64,000 nt of DNA from Treponema sp. (GTDB taxonomy: Bacteria; Spirochaetota; Spirochaetia; Treponematales; Treponemataceae). The translations under genes were made by a program, and so were the position numbers. The stretch spans positions 101,831 through 165,830 of the forward strand of contig JAKSTQ010000003.1 in the NCBI GenBank assembly GCA_024402475.1. The letters run 5' to 3'. Shown here piece after piece: positions 25,189 through 35,200 of the stretch (the stretch's first letter is position 1; each line of letters begins with the position of its first letter). The notes below the pieces were generated by a model, which made no database searches, was not told the DNA's origin, and was given only the letters and a program-made list of their open reading frames with translations.

Positions 25189-26994
25189 ATGACAGATATG
25201 AAGTACAAGCGTAACTTTTGTATTGTTGCGCATATTGACCACGGTAAATCAACACTTGCTGACCGTTTGATTCAGAAAGCAAAGATTATTGATGACCGCC
25301 AGATGATGAATCAGATTCTCGACAGCATGGATATTGAACGCGAACGCGGAATTACAATTAAATCTCAGGCTGTTACTATCCCATATCATGCAAAAGATGG
25401 TCATGATTACGAACTTAACTTTGTAGACACTCCGGGACATGTTGACTTTTCTTACGAAGTAAGCCGCGCCATTGCTTCATGTGAAGGTGCACTTCTTTTG
25501 ATTGATGCTTCTCAGGGCGTTGAATCTCAGACTGTAAGTAATATGTACATGGCGCTTGAACAGGATCTTACAATCGTTCCTGTTATCAATAAAGTCGATC
25601 TTCCTTCTGCAGATATTCCTGCCGTTAAACATCAGATTGATCATGACCTTGGACTTATTCCCGAAGAAGCACAGCTTGTTTCTGCAAAGACAGGTGTGGG
25701 CATTGATGAACTTATGGAAGCAATCGTTACAATGTTCCCGGCTCCTCAGGGTGATCCTGCAGCTCCTGTTCAGGCATTGATCTTTGACTGTCACTACGAC
25801 CCTTACCGCGGTGTAATCGTTCATATCCGTGTAAAAGAAGGAACAATCCGTACAGGCGATACAATCCGCATGATGAACTCCAATTCGGATTACAAGGTAG
25901 AAAGCATCGGTATCTTTAAGATTAAATATGAAGAAACAGGCGTTCTTGAAGCAGGGGATGTAGGTTATATCATTGCAGGTATTAAAACCGTTAGTGATGT
26001 TAGTGTCGGTGATACAATTACTCTTGCAACAAATCCGGCTCCAAGTCCTCTTGCAGGATTCAAGGAAGTTAAACCTGTAGTCTATTCTTCAATTTATCCG
26101 ATTGATTCAAATGACTACGAAGAACTTCGTGATTCCATGGAAAAACTCAAGCTTAACGATGCAAGTTTGATTTACGAAAAAGACAATTCCGTTGCATTGG
26201 GTAACGGTTTTAGATGCGGCTTCCTTGGTCTTTTACATCTTGAAATTATTCAGGAACGCCTTGAACGCGACTTTGATCAGGCTGTAATCTTTACTGCACC
26301 AAGTGTTCGTTATAAGATTCAGGTGCAGGGTGGAGAAGAAATGTTCATTGATAATCCGTCTGAATATCCGGAAGGAAAAATCATGAACGCAGAAGAACCT
26401 TACATTAAGGCTTCTATCATTACTCCAAAAGAATATGTTGGACCAATTATTTCTTTGTGTACCGAAAAACGCGGTATCCAGAACAACATGCAGTACCTTG
26501 ACGAAAAACGCGTTGAACTTACTTACGAAATGCCTCTTGCAGAAGTTCTCTTTGATTTCTATGACCGCCTTAAAAGTTACAGCCGCGGTTATGCAAGTTT
26601 TGATTATGAAGTTATCGGTTATCGTCCTACAAGTCTTGTTAAGATTGATATCCTGCTTAACGGAAAACCTGTAGACGCATTGAGTCAGCTTACATTCAAG
26701 GACAATGCTTCATTGCAGGCTCATAAAATCTGTCACCGCCTTAAGGGCGAAATCAGCCGCCAGCAGTTTAAGGTTGCAATTCAGGGAGCTATTGGAAGTC
26801 AGATTATTGCGCGAGAAACCGTTAACCCGGTACGCAAAGACGTTCTTGCAAAATGTTACGGTGGTGATATTACCCGTAAACGCAAGCTGCTTGAAAAACA
26901 GAAGGAAGGTAAAAAGCGCATGAAGATGATCGGAGACGTTGAACTTCCGCAGTCAGCCTTCCTTGCTGTTCTTAAAGAAGAGGATGAAGATTAA
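25189..26994 (+). CDS. lepA: Elongation factor 4 (LepA)
   Basis: 601 residues, standard length. GTPase motifs AHIDHGKST, RERGITIKSQ, DTPGHVDFSYE and NKVDLP. The LepA-specific C-terminal domain ends with KRKLLEKQKEGKKRMKMIG. It is a ribosome-associated GTPase. AAAGGAA precedes the ATG. Its stop overlaps the stop of the convergent glycosyltransferase by 4 nt. Confidence 0.98.
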   Translation: MTDMKYKRNFCIVAHIDHGKSTLADRLIQKAKIIDDRQMMNQILDSMDIERERGITIKSQAVTIPYHAKDGHDYELNFVDTPGHVDFSYEVSRAIASCEGALLLIDASQGVESQTVSNMYMALEQDLTIVPVINKVDLPSADIPAVKHQIDHDLGLIPEEAQLVSAKTGVGIDELMEAIVTMFPAPQGDPAAPVQALIFDCHYDPYRGVIVHIRVKEGTIRTGDTIRMMNSNSDYKVESIGIFKIKYEETGVLEAGDVGYIIAGIKTVSDVSVGDTITLATNPAPSPLAGFKEVKPVVYSSIYPIDSNDYEELRDSMEKLKLNDASLIYEKDNSVALGNGFRCGFLGLLHLEIIQERLERDFDQAVIFTAPSVRYKIQVQGGEEMFIDNPSEYPEGKIMNAEEPYIKASIITPKEYVGPIISLCTEKRGIQNNMQYLDEKRVELTYEMPLAEVLFDFYDRLKSYSRGYASFDYEVIGYRPTSLVKIDILLNGKPVDALSQLTFKDNASLQAHKICHRLKGEISRQQFKVAIQGAIGSQIIARETVNPVRKDVLAKCYGGDITRKRKLLEKQKEGKKRMKMIGDVELPQSAFLAVLKEEDED

Positions 26995-28148
26995 TTAACG
27001 ATTCTTCCTTTCCATTCATAACCTTTGCCTGACTTTGATCTGATCCAGGACATCCAGACAAGGTATGTAAGGTTTCCGAATAATACCGGGTACAGTGTTG
27101 CAATGTATACCGGTATTTTTCTTGTTATACAGATAATAAGCCATGCACCAAAAATCAAAAGGTTGTTGGCAATAAGGCAGTAAACCCACCAGTTAAGTGG
27201 AGCACCGTTAAAGATAACACCGTAAAGTTCCATTATTAAAAGCGGGAACGGCAGTACAAGAACAGGAATAATTACAAGGAAAATCGGAATCATTAAAAGG
27301 CTGTGCTTTCCAAGGAAGTCAAAAATATTTTTGCTGATTCCCATTGTTGCAGTTTTATAACTGTCGTACATTCTGCAGCTTGCCGCTGTTTTAAAATCCA
27401 GGAACTGAGTTTTGTAGCCTGCTTTTTTCATTGTGCGGGCAAGGTAGACATCTTCTGTTGTAACGCCTTTAATTGCATCATAACCGCCGATTGCTTTAAA
27501 ACTAGAAGCCTTAACGCCAATGAACTGTCCGATAGCAGTAGAAAAAATTGACCATTTGACAGAAGAGTTCAGCCAAAGAGGAATTACAAGTGCTGTCAAA
27601 AGATACATCAAAGGTACTGTAATGATTTCGCCAAAAGTAACAAGCTTCTGACCAAGGTATCCGGAAACAAGATCAGCCTTGCGGTTAATCATGTTTGTCA
27701 TCATAATGGAAATTGAATCCGGTGAATGGATTGTATCAGCATCAGTAAACAAAAAGTATTCACCTTTTGCTTCTTCTGTAAGCTGCTTCATTGCATAACA
27801 TTTTCCGCGCCAGCCTTCAGGAAGTGGCTTGCCTTCGATCATTCTGACTTTTTCCGGATACAGTGTAATGAATTCACGGATAATCGGATGTGTAAGGTCT
27901 GTAGAATTGTCATCAAGAACTACGATTTCGTAATTTTTGTAGGTCTGGTTGATGAAAGAATTCATACAGTTGCGGATATTGCTTTCTTCATTTCTGGCAG
28001 GAATAAGGACAGAAACAAATGGTTCTTCCTTAAGCGGCTGCTTTAATGTATGTAAATGAATGTAAATTGCATTGATGAGTGAAAAGAGAAAAAAGTATAC
28101 TCCTACAATAAGAAGTACGGTGATATAAATACCTGCTGCTGTTTCCAT
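26991..28148 (-). CDS. Membrane glycosyltransferase family 2 (CrtQ/HpnB-like)
   Basis: 385 residues. N-terminal membrane helix, then a GT-A domain: VSVLIPARNEESNIRNCMNSF, VLDDNSTD, the metal-binding DAD in LFTDADTIHS, and TTEDVYLARTMKKAGY for the ED motif. Three or four C-terminal membrane helices (about 280-370). The layout resembles CrtQ and hopanoid-associated HpnB glycosyltransferases that act on lipid acceptors; the acceptor here is unknown. It begins 2 nt after the TPR gene. Confidence 0.85.
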   Translation of the reverse strand: METAAGIYITVLLIVGVYFFLFSLINAIYIHLHTLKQPLKEEPFVSVLIPARNEESNIRNCMNSFINQTYKNYEIVVLDDNSTDLTHPIIREFITLYPEKVRMIEGKPLPEGWRGKCYAMKQLTEEAKGEYFLFTDADTIHSPDSISIMMTNMINRKADLVSGYLGQKLVTFGEIITVPLMYLLTALVIPLWLNSSVKWSIFSTAIGQFIGVKASSFKAIGGYDAIKGVTTEDVYLARTMKKAGYKTQFLDFKTAASCRMYDSYKTATMGISKNIFDFLGKHSLLMIPIFLVIIPVLVLPFPLLIMELYGVIFNGAPLNWWVYCLIANNLLIFGAWLIICITRKIPVYIATLYPVLFGNLTYLVWMSWIRSKSGKGYEWKGRIVN

Positions 28149-28150
28149 AA

Positions 28151-28906
28151 TTATTCCTTATAGTCAACTTTGCTTGTATCGATGTCCTCTCCGTAATTCT
28201 TGATAGAATATGACATCTGCTGTTTAAGCGCTTTGTTATTCGGATAAATTGCTGCTGCTTTAGCCATCCACTGGTCAGCTGCCGCAAAATTCTTCTTTTT
28301 AATTTCTACATATCCAAGACTGCAGTAATAGTTAAAATAATCTTCTTTAGAAAATTTTGCAGTATTCAGTGCGTTCAAAAGCATTTTCTGGCCTTTGTTC
28401 CAGTTGCAGAAAGGTGCAGGAGCATAGATAGAAAAACTTGCAAGAATATGTGTTGCGCCGGCGTTTGTTGAGTCAAGCTTTATTGCTTTTTTTGAAACGC
28501 CTGGAACTTTTGTTGCATTAGAAAGCATGTATCCGGTTGACTGAACTGTACAGTTCTGGGAAAGTGCTTTTGAATAAATTTCGTAAGCATAAGCTGTTGG
28601 GGCACTTTTAATTACGGCGTTTGTTTTTTCCATTGCCATAGTAAAATATTTTCCAGCAGTTGCTTTATTGTTTTTTGCCTGGTAATAAATACCTGTAAGA
28701 TAATCAAGGTGAGCTTTTTCTACTTCTGTAGATGCAAAAGTATATGATTCATGATAGCAGTTCAAAACCTGTTCTTCTGTTGATGTAATATCATTGAAGA
28801 CAAGATTTCTCATAGCATCCAGTTTTGAAGAAAATGTCTGTGCAAACATTGCGCAAGATGTCAGTAAAACGATAATAGTTGTAACAAAGTTCTTTATTTT
28901 CATCAT
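28151..28906 (-). CDS. Secreted TPR-containing hypothetical protein
   Basis: 251 residues with two ATG codons in tandem (28906 and 28903). Signal peptide ending SCAMFAQ. The body is all-helical with TPR-like units: DYLTGIYYQAKNNKATAGKYF, YEIYSKALS, YNYYCSLGYVEIKKKNFAAADQW and AAAIYPNNKALKQQ. Its promoter puts the transcript start 2-6 nt before the start codon and there is no Shine-Dalgarno, so it is a leaderless candidate. It is probably co-transcribed with the downstream glycosyltransferase. Function unknown. Confidence 0.7.
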   Translation of the reverse strand: MMKIKNFVTTIIVLLTSCAMFAQTFSSKLDAMRNLVFNDITSTEEQVLNCYHESYTFASTEVEKAHLDYLTGIYYQAKNNKATAGKYFTMAMEKTNAVIKSAPTAYAYEIYSKALSQNCTVQSTGYMLSNATKVPGVSKKAIKLDSTNAGATHILASFSIYAPAPFCNWNKGQKMLLNALNTAKFSKEDYFNYYCSLGYVEIKKKNFAAADQWMAKAAAIYPNNKALKQQMSYSIKNYGEDIDTSKVDYKE

Positions 28907-28915
28907 AATGCAATA

Positions 28916-28944
28916 ATTATCGTAATTAAAAGGAATACTGTCAA
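28916..28944 (-). promoter_or_regulatory. Promoter of secreted TPR gene, near-leaderless
   Basis: Minus strand: -35 TTGACA (28944-28939), 17-nt spacer, -10 GATAAT (28921-28916). The ATG is 9 nt (or 12 nt for the second ATG) beyond the -10. Confidence 0.72.
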
Positions 28945-28956
28945 TAGATATGAGGA

Positions 28957-30597
28957 TTAGAGTTCTTTAAGGAAGAAGTCGATTTCGATTCGGATGCGTT
29001 TAAGAAAATCGCCGTCCAGTCTTAGTTTCTGTCCGTCTGGAAAATGAATGTAAAGATATTCCCGTTCGTCTAAAAGAACAAGAAGCTGTTTTTGCAGGGA
29101 AGTGTACTGAGTATCATCCTGGATGCTGTTGTCGTAGTAAGGTGAATCTTTGCCGTAAGACAGTAAGCTTTTAAGTTTTTCCAGTGCCTGCCGTTCATCG
29201 TTAATAAAGGCATTGACTTTGTCCTGACTGCAAAAACGCGGAGAGCCGGCATCAGATAATTTAAAATTACTGCAACTGCATTTAAGGTCTTTGCAGTCTG
29301 TCAGGTCTTTAGGAAGAATGTTAAGTTCAATTCCCTGATTCCTTGCATCAAAAAGATTTTTGCAGGAACTGAATTTCTGCACAAAAAGGTCAGCATAATT
29401 TTTTAAGTTGCGTGTTGTAAAGACTGTGACGCCGTTAATTCCCTGCAGGGAAATTGTTCCCTCATTACAGGCTGCTGCAATATTATCAATGGCGTTGAAC
29501 CTGTCTGAACCAAAAATCTTTCCTTTGTGAGCATGGCTTGCCTGAGCATGAGTTTTTCCCCGTGAATAAGAAAAATCAAGCCCTGTCACAAAAACCGGAA
29601 TATCTTCGTTCTTTCTTAATCGAAGTGCAAGATCAACGGCAACAAGTCCAACAGAACCCATAGGGGCAAGAACAGGCGGCAAAAGGCCAGAGCGTTCAAG
29701 GCGGTTAAAAAATTTAAGGTCAGCATATTCAGATAAAAAAAAGCTTGTATTTGAACCGCTTAAAACAGGAACATGCGCACGGCTTGTTAAATCGCAGAAC
29801 ATGAAAACCCTGCAGTCTTTTGCAGAACCAATATAGGCTTTTTCGATTGCAAGCTGGCTTTCGACCGCAACTACAGCATCAACCTTAATTTTGTTGTCCA
29901 GAAGGCACTGTAAAGCCGCATCAACAGCAATAATGCACAAATTGTCCTGGAGCTGAGGGTTATCTTTAAGCTGTCTTATTGTAACATCAAGGCTTTCTCC
30001 AGCGCCGCATACTAAAACCGGCTTTGTAACGGTAGAAAAAAGACTTTTCAGGTCCAGACTGTTTTGTATGTTTGACTTAAGGTTTTTAAATACATTTTTA
30101 GAAAACAAACGGCCGAAATTAACCAGAGTAAGGCGGTTTTTGATATTTGCAAAGACAATCTGCTGCAGGTTGTATGTAACAGCATCGTACTGGTCTTTAA
30201 AAAATACGGTTCCTGCAGAAAAATCCACACGGATAACCCGCTTGAAATTTCCCTGAAGCGTGTAATTCAGAATGTCGTTGTAATTATCAAAAAGAGGGGG
30301 ATAATCGTCTTTAGCCTGGCTTTTTGCAAAGGAATAAAGTTCTTTATCAAGTTCAAGGCAGGCAATTTTACAGTTATCAGAAAGTTTTTGTGTAAGTTCA
30401 GCCAGACCAAGCCACAGGCATGGTGAACAAACCAGTACTAAAGAATCAGGTGCTATTGCAAGATTTTGAATTACAGCCTTGACTGCACGGTCAGGACCGT
30501 ATTTTGAGTACAAAAATCTATTCTGGTATGAAACACAAAAGCCTTGCCCGCATTGAATCAGGCAAGGCTTTTTGTTATCTGACTGGGTTTGTTCCAT
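28957..30597 (-). CDS. DUF115/MptE-like protein (Maf flagellin-glycosylation type)
   Basis: 546 residues from the ATG at 30597; a TTG directly before it is less likely. An N-terminal Rossmann-like half carries PDSLVLVCSPCLWLGLAEL and ACLELDKELYSF. The central DUF115 core has KPVLVCGAGESLD, IIAVDAALQCLLDNKIKVDAVVAVES and TGLDFSYSRGKTHAQASHAH. The family includes Maf proteins that add nonulosonic acids to flagellins, and treponemal flagella are glycosylated, so a flagellar role is plausible. The stop of the PpiD-like gene lies 6 nt upstream, so they are one operon. A terminator-like hairpin lies inside the first codons. Confidence 0.75.
   Translation of the reverse strand: MEQTQSDNKKPCLIQCGQGFCVSYQNRFLYSKYGPDRAVKAVIQNLAIAPDSLVLVCSPCLWLGLAELTQKLSDNCKIACLELDKELYSFAKSQAKDDYPPLFDNYNDILNYTLQGNFKRVIRVDFSAGTVFFKDQYDAVTYNLQQIVFANIKNRLTLVNFGRLFSKNVFKNLKSNIQNSLDLKSLFSTVTKPVLVCGAGESLDVTIRQLKDNPQLQDNLCIIAVDAALQCLLDNKIKVDAVVAVESQLAIEKAYIGSAKDCRVFMFCDLTSRAHVPVLSGSNTSFFLSEYADLKFFNRLERSGLLPPVLAPMGSVGLVAVDLALRLRKNEDIPVFVTGLDFSYSRGKTHAQASHAHKGKIFGSDRFNAIDNIAAACNEGTISLQGINGVTVFTTRNLKNYADLFVQKFSSCKNLFDARNQGIELNILPKDLTDCKDLKCSCSNFKLSDAGSPRFCSQDKVNAFINDERQALEKLKSLLSYGKDSPYYDNSIQDDTQYTSLQKQLLVLLDEREYLYIHFPDGQKLRLDGDFLKRIRIEIDFFLKEL
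30541..30568 (-). promoter_or_regulatory. Terminator-like hairpin inside the DUF115 coding start
   Basis: GCCTTGCC (30541-30548) pairs perfectly with GGCAAGGC (30561-30568) around 12 nt. On the minus strand it spans roughly codons 10-19 of the DUF115 gene and is followed by TTTTGTGTTT; on the plus strand TTTTT follows. It could act as an attenuator between the foldase gene and the DUF115 gene, or be a chance coding feature. Confidence 0.45.
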
Positions 30598-30603
30598 CAA
30601 ATA

Positions 30604-32109
30604 TTATTTAGCTTCTCCGTTGAAAACTCTCATGAATTCAGCAGAGTTGTTCTTTACTTTTGGTCCTGTAAGGATAGCGTAGTTTACAGCGTAGTAATCA
30701 GCTTCTTTAATTGTAGATGTAAGGTAAGCCTGTGTATCTTCAGCTGGAGCATCATTGTCAGAAATGTCTGTACATTTAAGAACAACAACTCTGTTTGAAG
30801 AACCAAGAACTACAGGAGCTGAGATTTCGTCTTTCTTAAGTTTGAATGCAGCCTTAAAGAAGTTTTCGTTTGTAACAGCTCCCTTAAGGATATCAATTCC
30901 GTCAAGGCTTGTTTTTGTAAGAAGTGAAGTATTTCCGTAGTTGAATGATGTAGGTGGAACTGAAACTTTTGTAAGGTTTTCAGCGTTACATGCTGCATCA
31001 AAACCTTTTACGCTTGCTGCAGAAACAAAATCTTTAGCGCGGTTTGTAAAGTAATCTTCAATGATTGTCTTTTCGCGTGTTGCAAGGTAAGAGTAAACTG
31101 CAGAAACGATGCTGTCATCTGTAAAGTCAGGCTGAACTGCAGCGTCATTGCATTTGAAGATTGAGTATCCTGAAGGAGTAGAAATTACTTCAGAAAGCTG
31201 TTCTTTTGCAAGACCCATGATTGCACCTGCATCAAGTTCGTTTGTAACGGCAGTTTTGAGCTGGTATGCATAGCTTGCAGAAATAAGTCCTGTTTCAGGG
31301 TTTCCGTATGCTTTGTTTGAGTATTCTGCAATAGCGTCTTCAAATGTGATTTCGCTGTTGCTGATGCGTTTAAGGCATTCTTTTGCTTTTGCTTCTGAAT
31401 CACATGTAATTACAGAAACATTGTATTTTACGAAAAGGTCTTTGTGATCCTGTCCGAATTTAACCTGTTCTTCTTTAGGATATTCGCTCATGTCAAAAGA
31501 AACTGCTTCAAAGCTGTATTCTTTGCGTGCCATTTCCTTGATGAATTCGATTTCGGCATTAGAAGCCTTGAATCCATAAAGTGCCTTTTCGTTGAAAAGT
31601 GACTGTGAACCGAACATATCCTGGTAACTTCTCATTCTTGCCAGAGTTACTTCAAGGTCTTTGCGGAGCTTGATTTTCTGTGAATCAGGTGTCGCGCGGT
31701 AAAGTGCAGGTGAGAAAACGCCTGTTTCATCGCGGTAATCACCCAGCATCATGATCATGCGGTCGATTGTTGTTTCCGGAGCTGCATAACCAACAGATTT
31801 TGACATCTGTTCAAGTGCCATAGGGCCGATTGTGTTCTGGAAAGCACGAGAGAAGATCATTGAATAAAGGAGGCCTGCATAGTTACTGTTGAAGTCGTAG
31901 CCCTGCTGTTCTGCATCGCGTAATTCTGCCTGTGCAGCATTGAAGAATTCTGAATGTTCTTCATAGCGGACTGCTATATCTCCATAATAACCGTATGCTG
32001 GAAGTTTTGCGGTATTTGTTAATCCTTCTGTAGCAGGAATCAAAACGAATATAAGTGCTGCAAGGAGAAGAATAATAATTGAACCAATGCTATAAAAGCT
32101 TTTTTTCAT
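30604..32109 (-). CDS. PpiD/SurA-like membrane-anchored peptidyl-prolyl isomerase
   Basis: 501 residues. One N-terminal membrane helix (about 7-27) and a large periplasmic part. The N-terminal chaperone-like helices (MARKEYSF near 190 and before) precede a parvulin-like segment: FEDAIAEYSNKAYGNPETGLIS, then MGLAKEQLSEVISTPSGYSIF. A second rotamase-like stretch near 430 (AAFKLKKDEISAPVVL) lacks clear catalytic residues. The arrangement is that of PpiD/SurA folding factors for exported proteins. Shine-Dalgarno AGGATG and a good promoter precede it. Confidence 0.78.
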   Translation of the reverse strand: MKKSFYSIGSIIILLLAALIFVLIPATEGLTNTAKLPAYGYYGDIAVRYEEHSEFFNAAQAELRDAEQQGYDFNSNYAGLLYSMIFSRAFQNTIGPMALEQMSKSVGYAAPETTIDRMIMMLGDYRDETGVFSPALYRATPDSQKIKLRKDLEVTLARMRSYQDMFGSQSLFNEKALYGFKASNAEIEFIKEMARKEYSFEAVSFDMSEYPKEEQVKFGQDHKDLFVKYNVSVITCDSEAKAKECLKRISNSEITFEDAIAEYSNKAYGNPETGLISASYAYQLKTAVTNELDAGAIMGLAKEQLSEVISTPSGYSIFKCNDAAVQPDFTDDSIVSAVYSYLATREKTIIEDYFTNRAKDFVSAASVKGFDAACNAENLTKVSVPPTSFNYGNTSLLTKTSLDGIDILKGAVTNENFFKAAFKLKKDEISAPVVLGSSNRVVVLKCTDISDNDAPAEDTQAYLTSTIKEADYYAVNYAILTGPKVKNNSAEFMRVFNGEAK

Positions 32110-32141
32110 ATTTTTAACATCCTATAAATAAAGTGAATAAA

Positions 32142-32170
32142 ATTATAACACACGGCAAAAAATCTCGCAA
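32142..32170 (-). promoter_or_regulatory. Promoter of the PpiD-like gene
   Basis: Minus strand: -35 TTGCGA (32170-32165), 17-nt spacer, -10 TATAAT (32147-32142), leader of about 26 nt with a Shine-Dalgarno. A normally leadered gene. Confidence 0.72.
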
Positions 32171-32221
32171 TAGGAAAAAGAATATTCAAAGCCTGCCGTA
32201 TTATTCCCTGTCGCCTGAATA

Positions 32222-32250
32222 TTGAAAAAAAGGCTAAAATCTACTATAAT
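32222..32250 (+). promoter_or_regulatory. Promoter of the dehydratase-activase-like gene
   Basis: -35 TTGAAA (32222-32227), 17-nt spacer, -10 TATAAT (32245-32250), leader of about 34 nt containing TGAGGAA before the GTG start. Confidence 0.75.
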
Positions 32251-32290
32251 ACAAAGACTATACACATTATAAAATATTGAGGAATTTCCG

Positions 32291-35200
32291 GTGGAAAATA
32301 ACAACGCAGTTTTTTCTAAGCTGACTCCAGCTGTTACTCCAGTTCGTTTTGGTATTGATGTAGGTTCTACAACCGTTAAGGTCGTTGCCCTGGACCAGGA
32401 CGATAAAATTATCTACAGTGCTTATGAGCGTCATCGTGCTGATATCCGCAGTACGATCATAAAGGTAGTTACACAGGCTCTTGAAAAGATCGAAGAAGTA
32501 ATGCCTTTAAAAGATTCACAGACATTGAGTGTTAAGGTTACAGGTTCTGGTGGACTTTCTGTTTCCCAGTGGCTTAGTGTACCATTCATCCAGGAAGTAA
32601 TTGCTGCTACAACTGCTGTACGTAAAATCATTCCTCAAACTGACGTAGTAATTGAACTGGGTGGCGAAGATGCCAAAATCACATACTTTGACGGTGGCGT
32701 AGAACAGCGCATGAACGGTACTTGTGCCGGCGGAACCGGTGCATTCATCGATCAGATGGCCGCTCTTCTTGAAACTGATGCTGCAGGACTTAATACTCTT
32801 GCCGCTGGTGCTTCTACCATTTATCCTATTGCTGCCCGCTGTGGTGTATTCGCAAAAACAGACGTTCAGCCTTTGATTAACGAAGGTGCACGCCGCGAAG
32901 ATATTGCTGCAAGTATTTATCAGGCAGTTGTAAGCCAGACAATTTCTGGTCTTGCCTGCGGTAAACCTATCCGTGGAAACGTTGCATTCCTTGGTGGTCC
33001 TCTTCACTTTATGGACCAGCTGCGATACCGCTTTATCGAAACCCTTAAACTTAAAGACGAAGAAATCATCGTTCCTGAAAACTCTCAGCTTTTTGTTGCT
33101 GCGGGTGCGGCTTATTCTGCAGAACGCAAAATTGCATGGGGTCCGGGGGAACAGCATTACACATATCCTACCGTTAAAGAATTCCGCGAAAGCCTTAAAA
33201 ATCTTGTAGGCGCAGAACTTACAGAAGTTCAGCGTCTTGAACCGCTTTTTAATACAGAAGAAGAACTTGAAGCTTTCCGTAAGCGTCATGCTGACCAGAA
33301 AGCCCTCCGCGGTAATCTGGATGAAGCAAAAGGTCCTTTGTTTCTTGGCCTTGACTCAGGTTCTACAACTACAAAGGCAGTTCTTGCAGACCTTCAGGGT
33401 AGAATTCTGTGGTCTTATTACACTGCTAATGCCGGAAACCCGGTTGATATTGCAGTTAAACTTTTAAAAGAACTTTATGAACGTCTTCCAAAAGACACAT
33501 ATATTGCCCGTGCCGTTTCTACAGGTTATGGAGAAGCATTGTTCCAGGCTGCTTTAGGCGTTGATGCCGGCGAAGTAGAAACAATCACTCACTTCCGTGC
33601 GGCAGATTTCTTTGTTCCTGGCGTAGAATTCCTTCTGGACATCGGCGGTCAGGACATGAAGTGCCTTAAGATGAAGGACGGCGCAATCGTAAGCATTCAG
33701 CTTAACGAAGCCTGTTCTTCTGGTTGTGGTTCCTTCCTTGATAACTTTGCCCGCACAATGGGAATGGATGTCAAGGAATTCTCTCAGATTGCGCTTATGG
33801 CAAAACGCCCTGTAGACCTTGGCTCACGCTGTACTGTATTTATGAACAGCCGCGTTAAACAGGCTCAGAAAGAAGGTGCGACTGTTGCTGATATTTCTGC
33901 AGGTCTTTCTTATTCTGTAATCAAGAATGCGCTGTTCAAGGTAATTAAACTGCGCAAGGCTTCAGAAATCGGTTCAAAGGTTGTAGTGCAGGGTGGAACT
34001 TTCTTTAATGATGCAGTTCTGCGTGCCTTTGAAAAGATTGCAGGCGTTGAAGTATTCCGTCCTGATGTTGCAGGCCTTATGGGTGCTTATGGTAGTGCAC
34101 TTATTGCAGGTGACCAGTGGCAGGATCTTATGGCTCCAAAACCGGGAGAACCTGAAGGTACTGTTCATGATGTTCGTTCTAAGATTGCAACTCCACAGCA
34201 GCTTGAAAACTTTAAGGTTGACCTTGATTTGAGACGCTGCGGTAAATGTCAGAACAACTGTCTTTTGACAATCAATACATTCCGTGCAAAAGATTCAGAA
34301 GGTAAAGAAACTGCCCGCATGTTTGTAACCGGTAACCGTTGTGAACGTGGTCTTGATTTTGAACAGGAAGTAAACGCAACTCTTGTTGATGCAAGTAACA
34401 AGGTTAATACAGGTATCGAAATTGACGACAAGGTAGAAATTCCTAACCTGTTTGAATGGAAATATAAACGCGTATTCAATTATACACCGCTTAAGGCAGA
34501 AGAAGCTCCATTGGGAGAAGTTGGAATTCCACGCGTTCTTAACATGTACGAAAATTATCCGCTGTGGTTTACATTCTTTACAAAGCTTGGATTCCGCGTG
34601 CGCCTTTCAAGCCGTTCAACCCGCAAGGTTTACGAAAAAGGTCTTGAATCGATTCCGTCTGAATCAGTATGTTATCCTGGAAAAATTTCTCACGGACATG
34701 TTGAAAGCCTTTTGCAGCAGGGAATTAAATTCATCTTCTATCCATGCGCTCCTTATGAACAGAAAGAAGATTCAGGTGCCGGAAACCATTACAACTGTCC
34801 TATCGTAACAAGTTATCCGGAAACTCTCCGTAATAATATTGATGCTTTGCGCCAGGATGATTCTGTTATTTACATGAATCCGTTCCTGCCGATTTACGAT
34901 AAAAAGCGTCTTGGCTACCGTCTTTTTGAAGAACTTCATCCACGGTTCCCGCAGCTTTCTTTTGAACAGGTAATGGACGCTGTAGAAGCAGCCTGGGCAG
35001 AACAGGAAAAATTCCGTAAGGAAGTTCAGCTTGCCGGTGAAGAAGCTCTTGAAAAAATCATTACAACCGGTGTAAGCGGAATCGTTCTTGCCGGCCGTCC
35101 ATATCACCTTGATCCGGAAATCAATCATGGTATTCCGGAAATGATTAAAGGCCTTGGTCTTGCCGTATTCACAGAAGACTCTATTGCTCACCTTGGTTCA

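Noticed and set aside
32516..33289. Antisense open frame of 257 codons inside the activase gene
   Set aside because: Cys/Asn/Phe/Lys-rich reverse-strand shadow of a strongly biased coding strand; no start signal and no recognisable domain.
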